Source: Ruminococcus sp.
Lineage (GTDB): Bacteria > Bacillota > Clostridia > Oscillospirales > Acutalibacteraceae
Direction: 5' to 3'
NCBI GenBank assembly: GCA_004555265.1
Contig: SFIQ01000030.1
Span: 1 to 12,364 of the forward strand
Length of the DNA: 12,364 nt
Under the pieces are notes generated by a model, which worked only from the letters and a program-made list of their open reading frames with translations, did not search any database and was not told the DNA's origin. The position numbers and the translations under genes are program-made. Below, in pieces: positions 1 to 5,798 of this stretch (position 1 is the first letter of the stretch; every line of letters starts with the position of its first letter).

Positions 1-1
1 A

Positions 2-631
2 AAGAGCAAAGCGCTTTTGCATGTGGACGCGGTGCAGGGCTTTATGAAACTCCCGATTGCGCCGAAAAAATGCGGGATTGACCTGCTTTCCGTCAGCGCA
101 CACAAAATCCACGGCCTGAAAGGCGCGGGCGCACTGTATGTGCGGCAGGGCTTGCACATAAAGCCGCATTTGCTCGGCGGCGGGCAGGAAAACGGTCTGG
201 TTTCGGGTACGCAGGCTACCCCTGCCATTGCGGCGTTCGGCGCGGCAACGGCGGCAGTCGGCGATATTCGCAAAAACGCGGAACGCGTTTCGGCGCTGCG
301 CATGCGTTTGGTCAGCGGTTTGCGGGAAATTGCGGGCATTCGTGTAAACTCCCCCGAAAATGCGCTCCCCTATATTGTCAACATTTCCGTCGAGGGGATT
401 CCCTCCCAGGTGAGTGTGAATTTTCTTTCATCACAGGGTGTGTATGTTTCGGCGGGCTCTGCTTGCGCGAAGGGGCACAGAAGCCCTGTGCTGACGGCAA
501 TGGGGCTTTGTGCTTCGGAAATCGACACCGCCGTGCGCATCAGTCTTTCACGCGAGACAACAGAAGACGAAATCGACGCTTGTATCAATGCAATCAAAAC
601 CGAAGTGCAAACACTTCGTAAAAAAGGATAA
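2..631 (+). CDS. Cysteine desulfurase (NifS/IscS family), 3' part only
   Basis: PLP-dependent enzyme that removes sulfur from L-cysteine and holds it as a persulfide for transfer to acceptors. The gene enters from the left edge: the reading frame is open from base 2 with no start, and 209 residues remain of a usual ~380-400. Visible landmarks are the H-V-D-A-V-Q segment at the left edge, the PLP-binding lysine in S-A-H-K-I-H-G (Lys codon 104-106), and the catalytic cysteine loop S-A-G-S-A-C-A-K-G-H (Cys codon 464-466). A TTG at 17 is internal, not a start. The stop lies 4 nt before thiI. In Bacillus a dedicated desulfurase (NifZ) sits beside thiI and supplies its sulfur, so this copy is probably the ThiI partner rather than a general Fe-S cluster desulfurase. 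The family call is firm; the partner role is inferred from position. Confidence 0.95.
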   Translation, partial: KSKALLHVDAVQGFMKLPIAPKKCGIDLLSVSAHKIHGLKGAGALYVRQGLHIKPHLLGGGQENGLVSGTQATPAIAAFGAATAAVGDIRKNAERVSALRMRLVSGLREIAGIRVNSPENALPYIVNISVEGIPSQVSVNFLSSQGVYVSAGSACAKGHRSPVLTAMGLCASEIDTAVRISLSRETTEDEIDACINAIKTEVQTLRKKG

Positions 632-635
632 AAGT

Positions 636-1814
636 ATGCAGGAAATTATTTTAATTAAAAACGGGGAATTGGCGCTGAAAGGCTTGAACCGTTCCACCTT
701 TGAAAGCGTATTGGTAAAAAATATCAAGCGCAGAATGCAGGGTTTGGGTGCGTTTGTCATATCCCGTTCACAATCTACGATTACAATAGAACCGACCGCG
801 GAAGCTTTCGATATGGACGAGGCGGTGGAACGCCTGTCCAAGGTGTTCGGTATCGCGGGCTTTCAGCGCGCGGCGGCGGTCGAAAAAGATATGGCGGCGA
901 TTTTGCCCGCCGCAAAAGAATATCTTGCCGACACGCTTTCCGAAATCTCGACTTTTAAAGTCGAGGCGAAGCGGTCGGATAAGAATTTCCCCTTCACCTC
1001 GCCCGAAATCAGCCGCGAGGTCGGCGGGGCACTGCTTTCGGCATTCCCGCATTTGAAAGTGGATGTGCACAATCCCGACCGCGTGGTTACGGTAGAAGTA
1101 CGCGAGAAAAAAGCCTATATCCGCTGTAACCAAATCAAAGGCGCAGGCGGTATGCCCGTGGGCACGGGCGGCAAAGCGGCACTGCTCATTTCCGGCGGGA
1201 TTGACAGCCCCGTGGCAGGGTGGATGATGGCAAAGCGCGGCATTGTGCTTGACGCGGTGCATTTTGCCTCCCCGCCGTTTACCTCGCCGCAGGCGGAAAT
1301 GAAGGTGCATGACTTACTGCGGCAGGTGGCGAAATACAGCGGCGACATTGGGCTTTACACTGTGCCGTTTACCGAAATTCAAACGCAAATCCGCGACAAC
1401 TGCCCCGAAGAATTGTTCACTTTGATTATGCGCCGCTTTATGATGCGTATTTCCGAACGCATTGCGCGGCGGGAAGATTGCGCGGCGCTCATTACGGGCG
1501 AAAGCGTCGGGCAGGTGGCAAGCCAGACGATGCTCTCCTTGGGCTGTACCGACGCGGTGGTCGGGCTTCCCGTGTTCCGCCCGCTTATCGGGATGGACAA
1601 AGATGAAATTATTATCCGCGCACGGCAGATTGATACCTTTGATATTTCCATTCAGCCGTATGAGGACTGCTGTACGGTATTCACCCCGAAGCACCCGAAA
1701 ACGCGCCCGCAAATTCCGTTTTTGGAGCACGCCGAAAGCGCGCTCGATGTGGAAGCGCTTGTGGAACGCGCGGTCGAGGGCGTACGGTTTGAACTGATAA
1801 AAACCACATTTTAA
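636..1814 (+). CDS. thiI: tRNA 4-thiouridine synthase ThiI (no rhodanese domain)
   Basis: Cytoplasmic enzyme that adenylates uridine 8 of tRNA and replaces its oxygen with sulfur to give s4U; in some bacteria it also takes part in thiamine thiazole synthesis. It is 392 residues. The N-terminus (residues 1-60) carries the Y/N-G-E-L-A-L-K-G-x-N-R signature of ThiI, followed by a THUMP-type region. The ATP-pyrophosphatase loop S-G-G-I-D-S-P begins at residue 186, and a late Y-E-D-C-C-T-V-F segment is present. It ends soon after this, so the C-terminal rhodanese domain of E. coli ThiI is absent, as in Bacillus; sulfur then presumably comes directly from a desulfurase such as the one just upstream. 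ATG 636 is chosen because AAAGGA sits 7 nt upstream and the product then starts at the conserved family N-terminus. The frame stays open upstream to 510 only because it overlaps the previous gene. Confidence 0.95.
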   Translation: MQEIILIKNGELALKGLNRSTFESVLVKNIKRRMQGLGAFVISRSQSTITIEPTAEAFDMDEAVERLSKVFGIAGFQRAAAVEKDMAAILPAAKEYLADTLSEISTFKVEAKRSDKNFPFTSPEISREVGGALLSAFPHLKVDVHNPDRVVTVEVREKKAYIRCNQIKGAGGMPVGTGGKAALLISGGIDSPVAGWMMAKRGIVLDAVHFASPPFTSPQAEMKVHDLLRQVAKYSGDIGLYTVPFTEIQTQIRDNCPEELFTLIMRRFMMRISERIARREDCAALITGESVGQVASQTMLSLGCTDAVVGLPVFRPLIGMDKDEIIIRARQIDTFDISIQPYEDCCTVFTPKHPKTRPQIPFLEHAESALDVEALVERAVEGVRFELIKTTF

Positions 1815-1826
1815 AAGAGGTACGCT

Positions 1827-2312
1827 ATGACGCTCGAAGAAGAAGTCGTTTCTTTGCTCAACCAAAAAGGGCTGACGCTCACGGCGGCGGAGTCCTGCAC
1901 AGGCGGGCTGATTGCCAAACGCTTAACCGATGTTTCGGGGGCGTCTGCGGTGTTTTATGGGTCTTTGGTGACCTATTCCAACCGCCTGAAAGAAAAATGG
2001 CTCGGGGTGCAGGCGGAAACTTTACAAACCTACGGTGCAGTCAGTGCGCAGACGGCGCGCGAAATGGCGTTGGGCGCGCGCAAAGCCGCCGACGCGGATT
2101 TGGCAGTCGCCGTCACGGGCATTGCAGGGCCGAATTCCGACGATACCAACAAACCCGTCGGGCTTGTTTTTATCGCGCTGGCGGATAAAGACAGCGTAAC
2201 CGTAGAAAAATACGAAAATCATTTTACGGACAATGTGCGGGAGCAAAATCGCACAACATCGGCACAGCGTGCGTTAGAGGCAGTACGGAGGTACTTATTC
2301 GATGGACAATAA
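1827..2312 (+). CDS. pncC: Stand-alone CinA-C domain protein, PncC-type nicotinamide-nucleotide amidohydrolase
   Basis: Proteins of this family deamidate nicotinamide mononucleotide to nicotinic acid mononucleotide, recycling NMN released by NAD-dependent DNA ligase. The 161-residue product is the size of a single CinA C-terminal domain. It has A-E-S-C-T-G-G at residues 21-27 (Ser23 in the family's active-site motif), the V-T-Y-S-N segment with Tyr50, and T-G-I-A-G-P at 97-102 followed by K-P-V-G-L-V. All expected motifs are intact, so it should be active. There is no N-terminal MoCF domain. A GAGG Shine-Dalgarno precedes ATG 1827, and the gene follows thiI by 12 nt. Its last 11 nt overlap the start of the first sortase gene, suggesting co-transcription. 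The symbol is assigned by family likeness; cinA would be an equally common label. Confidence 0.88.
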   Translation: MTLEEEVVSLLNQKGLTLTAAESCTGGLIAKRLTDVSGASAVFYGSLVTYSNRLKEKWLGVQAETLQTYGAVSAQTAREMALGARKAADADLAVAVTGIAGPNSDDTNKPVGLVFIALADKDSVTVEKYENHFTDNVREQNRTTSAQRALEAVRRYLFDGQ

Positions 2313-3291
2313 GCAATACGCACGGGCAACGGATTTGGTGCCCGACGCTCCGCCGCAAAAGCCGCCGCAGAAAAAACGCAAAAAGGGCGGCGTGTTCAAT
2401 CGCATCATTACCGTGCTTGCGGTGTTGGTGCTGCTCGTTTCCGGCGGGATATGCGTGAAATATTTTAAAGAGGTGTACGACAGCAAAAAGCAGGCGGAAA
2501 GCCTCGCCGCGCTGACCACGCAGCCCGAAGCGGAAACCTACCCCGCAGAGCCTGCCGAGGTGCAGCCGCAGTACCGTGCCGCCTACAACGAAAACAACGA
2601 TTTGGTCGGGTGGATTGTGATTCCCAACACCACCATCAACCAACCGGTTGTGCAGGCAACGGACAACGATTACTATATGCGCCGCAACTTTTACAAGGAA
2701 TACGAACGGCGCGGCAGTGTGTTTATGGATTACCGCAACAGCATAGACACCTTCAACAAAAACACGATTATTTACGGGCACAATTACCTGGATTCCACCA
2801 TGTTTTCGGATTTGGAAAACTACAAGGACATCGAATTTTACAAAACCGCGCCCGTTATCGAATTTAACACGATATATCAAAATTACAAGTGGAAGGTGTT
2901 TGCGGTGTTTTTGACCACCGCTTCACCGGAGCTTGACAACGGCTATGTGTTCAATTACATTTATCCGTTTATGACCGACGACAATTTTGCGGATTTTATT
3001 GCCGAGGTCGACAAGCGAAGCCTTTACCACACCGATGTGGAGGTTTTGCCGACCGACAAAATTTTGACTTTGCAAACCTGCACGCGGGATTTGGATTTGA
3101 GTTCCCGTAAACAGGAGGACGCGCGCTGTATCGTGATGGCGCGGCTTGTGCGCGACGGCGAAAGCGAAACGGTGGATGTCACCAAAGCGACCGTCAACGA
3201 AAATCCGAAATATCCGCAGTTGTATTATGACAAATACAAGCTGGAAAACCCGTATGTAAACGATGAAAAATGGTACCCGAAAGGGGAATAA
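2302..3291 (+). CDS. Class B sortase, copy 1
   Basis: Membrane-anchored cysteine transpeptidase that normally cuts a C-terminal sorting motif and attaches the protein to peptidoglycan or to another protein. It is 329 residues. A Lys/Pro-rich cytoplasmic tail (1-31) leads to a TM helix at about 32-52, then a short Pro/Glu linker and the SrtB-like catalytic domain from about residue 90. Catalytic residues are His160 in I-Y-G-H-N-Y, Cys260 in T-L-Q-T-C-T, and Arg275 in E-D-A-R-C. A ~35-residue tail after the core carries N-E-N-P-K-Y-P-Q-L-Y-Y-D-K, shared with the next two genes. ATG 2302 follows a strong GGAGG (2287-2291) placed inside the end of the upstream amidohydrolase gene. The catalytic domain is very close to copy 2, indicating a recent duplication. 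The substrate is unknown, and no sorting motif protein is seen nearby. Confidence 0.93.
   Translation: MDNKQYARATDLVPDAPPQKPPQKKRKKGGVFNRIITVLAVLVLLVSGGICVKYFKEVYDSKKQAESLAALTTQPEAETYPAEPAEVQPQYRAAYNENNDLVGWIVIPNTTINQPVVQATDNDYYMRRNFYKEYERRGSVFMDYRNSIDTFNKNTIIYGHNYLDSTMFSDLENYKDIEFYKTAPVIEFNTIYQNYKWKVFAVFLTTASPELDNGYVFNYIYPFMTDDNFADFIAEVDKRSLYHTDVEVLPTDKILTLQTCTRDLDLSSRKQEDARCIVMARLVRDGESETVDVTKATVNENPKYPQLYYDKYKLENPYVNDEKWYPKGE
2791..2855 (+). repeat. 65-nt tract identical to 3784-3848 (sortase copy 1 side)
   Basis: Bases 2791-2855 and 3784-3848 are identical at all 65 positions, silent sites included, while flanking codons differ. It codes the segment just after the catalytic His, D-S-T-M-F-S-D-L-E-N-Y-K-D. 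This points to recent duplication or gene conversion. Confidence 0.95.
3133..3174 (+). repeat. 42-nt tract identical to 4126-4167 (sortase copy 1 side)
   Basis: Second perfect block shared by sortase copies 1 and 2. It encodes V-M-A-R-L-V-R-D-G-E-S-E-T-V just past the catalytic Arg. Confidence 0.93.
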
Positions 3292-3330
3292 CGCATACGC
3301 GTACCGACAGGGAAAGGAAGGGACGCTTTT

Positions 3331-4287
3331 ATGGACGAACAGCAGAATACAGTATCGGCGGTAACGCAAAAACCGCCGAAAAAACCCAAAAAGGCGCTCG
3401 TGTGCGGGATTGCCGCGGCGGTGCTTCTGCTTGTGGCGGTAGTTGTGCTATGCGTAACCGTTTTGCATAAGAAACCTGTGGACGCGCCGCCGGAAACCAC
3501 CGCCCCCGTCACGGTCACCGAGGCGGTCACCTACCCCGCAGAGCCTGCCGAGGTACAGCCGAAATACCGTGCCGTCTATAACGAAAACAATGATTTTGTC
3601 GGCTGGATAACGGTGCCGAACACGGCGATTGACCACCCTGTTTACCAAGGGGAGGACAACGACTTTTACCTGCGCCGTGACGCCAATAAAGCGTATCTGC
3701 GCCACGGCAGTATCTTTATGGATTACCGCAACAGCGTTTCCGAATTCAACCGCAACACGATTTTGTACGGGCACAATTATCTCGATTCCACCATGTTTTC
3801 GGATTTGGAAAACTACAAGGACATCGAATTTTACAAAACCGCGCCCGTGATTACCTTTAACACCATTTACAAGGACTGTCAGTGGAAGGTCTTTGCGGTA
3901 TTTTTGACCACGGCTTCGCCGGAGCTTGACAACGGCTATGTGTTCAACTACATATATCCGTTTATGACCGAGGAAAATTTTGTGGATTTTATTGCCGAGG
4001 TGCAAAAACGAAGTCTCTACCGCACGGGTGTAGACATTTTGCCGACGGACAAAATCCTGACGCTTTCCACCTGCACGCGCGATTTGGATTTAAGTGCGAA
4101 CAAACAAGAGGACGCGCGCTTGGTGGTGATGGCGCGGCTTGTGCGCGACGGCGAAAGCGAAACGGTGCATACCGAGTACGCGACGCGGAATGAAAATCCG
4201 AAATATCCGCAACTGTATTACGATAAATACAATAAGAAAAATCCGTATAAAAACGATGCGAAATGGTACCCGAGAGGTGAACAGTAA
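3331..4287 (+). CDS. Class B sortase, copy 2
   Basis: Second tandem sortase, 318 residues, with the same plan as copy 1. A short Lys/Pro tail is followed by a TM helix at about 22-45 and a Pro/Thr linker. The catalytic domain has His148 (Y-G-H-N-Y), Cys248 (T-L-S-T-C-T) and Arg263 (E-D-A-R-L). Apart from the N-terminal 60 residues it is nearly identical to copy 1 over long blocks, including the C-terminal N-E-N-P-K-Y-P-Q tail. The most visible catalytic-site change is L-Q-T-C to L-S-T-C. The cytoplasmic and TM parts are much less alike, so the two may be localised or partnered differently while sharing a substrate type. ATG 3331 is preceded by GGAAAGGAAGGG. The gene lies 39 nt after copy 1 and ends 2 nt before copy 3, so the three are probably one transcript. 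Confidence 0.93.
   Translation: MDEQQNTVSAVTQKPPKKPKKALVCGIAAAVLLLVAVVVLCVTVLHKKPVDAPPETTAPVTVTEAVTYPAEPAEVQPKYRAVYNENNDFVGWITVPNTAIDHPVYQGEDNDFYLRRDANKAYLRHGSIFMDYRNSVSEFNRNTILYGHNYLDSTMFSDLENYKDIEFYKTAPVITFNTIYKDCQWKVFAVFLTTASPELDNGYVFNYIYPFMTEENFVDFIAEVQKRSLYRTGVDILPTDKILTLSTCTRDLDLSANKQEDARLVVMARLVRDGESETVHTEYATRNENPKYPQLYYDKYNKKNPYKNDAKWYPRGEQ
3784..3848 (+). repeat. 65-nt tract identical to 2791-2855 (sortase copy 2 side)
   Basis: This is the partner of the tract in sortase copy 1, in the same orientation with a repeat period of 993 nt. A direct repeat this close together could recombine to delete or fuse the two genes. Confidence 0.95.
4126..4167 (+). repeat. 42-nt tract identical to 3133-3174 (sortase copy 2 side)
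   Basis: Partner of the block in copy 1, with the same 993-nt period as the 65-nt tract. The two copies are therefore collinear, without indels, between the two blocks. Confidence 0.93.
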
Positions 4288-4289
4288 CG

Positions 4290-5759
4290 ATGGCAAAGCA
4301 TGATGAACAGCAGAACGATGTGCTTTCGTTTGACGAGTTGAAAAAGAAACTCGCTTCCGACGAAAAACCGAACAGCAATACGCAAGATGTCGACACGGTA
4401 GAAGCCCTGCTTTCTTCTTTGCGCGAAACGGAAACGCCACCGCCTGCCGCCCCGACGCCTGCCGACTCTGCCGAAGCGCCGAAAGCGCCGCCGCAGGAAA
4501 GTCGCAGCATTTATGATGATGTTTTGCGTTCGGTTATGGAAACTGCGCCCGAGACGAAAACGCAGACCGGCAGAAAGAGTAAGTTTCTGGCGGAGGGCGA
4601 CCAATTTGTGGATGTGACCGACAGTTATCACGAATACGCAGATTTGTCCGGCGCCGCTTTGCAGGACGACGCCGAAAAATCCGCCGCGAGTACAGAAAGC
4701 GCCCCGACAGCGGAAAAACCGCACAAAAGCAAAAAGGAATACCGCACCTTTAACGAGATTTTCAAAAGTGCATTCTTGAAAATCTTCCCGAACAAGCACG
4801 ATACCGTCGGCGAGGGCATTCGCAAGGCCGTTACGGATTTGGCGGTGGTCACGCTTGCTGCTTGCCTTGTGTATTTCGGCGTGTACGGCGTGCAAAGCTA
4901 TCAGGCAAATAAGCAGAATCAGGAAATCAAGGGGCAAATTATTGACGATACCGGCACTTCCGCGGACGCGGATGTTTGGGCAGAATTCCTGTCGAAATAT
5001 CCGAACATCCATCTGCCTGAGGGGATGATGGCGAAATATGCGTATCTATATGCGATTAACCAGGATTTGGTCGGCTGGATTAAAATCCCGAATTCGCTGG
5101 TGGATGTGCAGGTTGTGCAAACGGGTGACAACGCCACCTATCTCAAAAAAGATTTCTACGGCAATTACAGTCGCTACGGCTGTCCGTGTATGGATTACCG
5201 CAATGACCCCAAATATTTGAACAAAAATACCATTATCTACGGGCATCATATGAGCGACGGCCTGGTCTTTGCCGACCTGAAAAAATACAAGACCGTCGAA
5301 GGTTACCAGGAGTCCCCCGTGATTGAATTTGACACGCTTTACCGCAGTTATAAATTTAAAATTTATGCGGTGCTGATTACCAACAGTAAGGAAGCGGACG
5401 ACAACGGGTATATTTTCAACTATACCGTCACGGATTTCGGCTCGAACGATAAGTTTATGGAGTATATCGCCGCTGTGGATGAACGCAAGCTGTATACAAC
5501 CGGCGTCGATATACAACCGACGGACAAAATCCTGACCTTGCAAACCTGTACCTATGAGTTTTCTGATGCGCGGCTGGTTGTCATCGGCAGAATGCTTCGG
5601 GAAAATGAAAGCACCGTCATTGATACATCGCTTGCAACGGTAAACGAAAATCCGCGGTACCCGCAGGCGTATTATGACAAAAAGGGCATGCAGAACCCCT
5701 ATGCCGACGCCCCAAAGTGGTCGGTAAACAGCCCGTTGGAAGAACCCCAAGCACAGTAA
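4290..5759 (+). CDS. Class B sortase, copy 3, with long cytoplasmic N-terminal region
   Basis: 489-residue sortase, far longer than the ~250-330 usual for the class. Residues 1 to about 140 are rich in Ala, Pro, Glu, Asp, Ser and Lys and look disordered. Residues 150-180 contain a basic, probably amphipathic segment (F-L-K-I-F-P-N-K-H-D) before a TM helix at about 184-201. The extracytoplasmic catalytic domain has His319 (Y-G-H-H-M; His320 follows), Cys420 (T-L-Q-T-C-T) and Arg428 (S-D-A-R-L). Cys-to-Arg spacing is 8 residues against 15 in copies 1 and 2, because the intervening loop is short. The tail repeats N-E-N-P-R-Y-P-Q-A-Y-Y-D-K. The start is ATG 4290, with AGAGGTGA upstream. Its first residues (D-E-Q-Q-N-x-V) echo copy 2, supporting common descent, but the protein is clearly older or faster diverging. 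Confidence 0.92.
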   Translation: MAKHDEQQNDVLSFDELKKKLASDEKPNSNTQDVDTVEALLSSLRETETPPPAAPTPADSAEAPKAPPQESRSIYDDVLRSVMETAPETKTQTGRKSKFLAEGDQFVDVTDSYHEYADLSGAALQDDAEKSAASTESAPTAEKPHKSKKEYRTFNEIFKSAFLKIFPNKHDTVGEGIRKAVTDLAVVTLAACLVYFGVYGVQSYQANKQNQEIKGQIIDDTGTSADADVWAEFLSKYPNIHLPEGMMAKYAYLYAINQDLVGWIKIPNSLVDVQVVQTGDNATYLKKDFYGNYSRYGCPCMDYRNDPKYLNKNTIIYGHHMSDGLVFADLKKYKTVEGYQESPVIEFDTLYRSYKFKIYAVLITNSKEADDNGYIFNYTVTDFGSNDKFMEYIAAVDERKLYTTGVDIQPTDKILTLQTCTYEFSDARLVVIGRMLRENESTVIDTSLATVNENPRYPQAYYDKKGMQNPYADAPKWSVNSPLEEPQAQ

Positions 5760-5781
5760 ATCGATTCCGAATAATCGGATT

Positions 5782-5786
5782 AAGGG
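5782..5786 (+). promoter_or_regulatory. Weak Shine-Dalgarno for the CinA-like/SpoIID gene
   Basis: AAGGG lies 12 nt before ATG 5799 but directly abuts ATG 5787, which cannot use it. A second purine run, GAGAG at 5792-5796, is 8 nt before ATG 5805. The real start is therefore 5799 or 5805 rather than the first ATG in frame. The product would begin M-N-M-K-L-L or M-K-L-L. Confidence 0.45.
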
Positions 5787-5798
5787 ATGATGAGAGAT

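Noticed and set aside
510..635. Upstream extension of the thiI frame to an ATG at 510
   Set aside because: It would overlap the desulfurase gene by over 120 nt and add residues not found in ThiI. ATG 636 has a ribosome site and the conserved N-terminus.
768..1310. Antisense open frame of about 180 codons across thiI
   Set aside because: It lies wholly opposite a well-supported gene, its product is Arg/His-rich low-quality sequence with no recognisable motif, and there is no ribosome site. It is a by-product of codon bias.
4218..5012. Antisense open frame of about 264 codons opposite the end of sortase copy 2 and the N-terminal part of copy 3
   Set aside because: The + strand frames carry conserved sortase features and good starts. 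The antisense product has no family likeness and spans two real genes.
5763..5781. Small hairpin TCCGA-ATAA-TCGGA between sortase copy 3 and the CinA-like/SpoIID gene
   Set aside because: It has only 5 bp and no following T-run, so it is too weak to call a terminator. Co-transcription across this gap remains possible.
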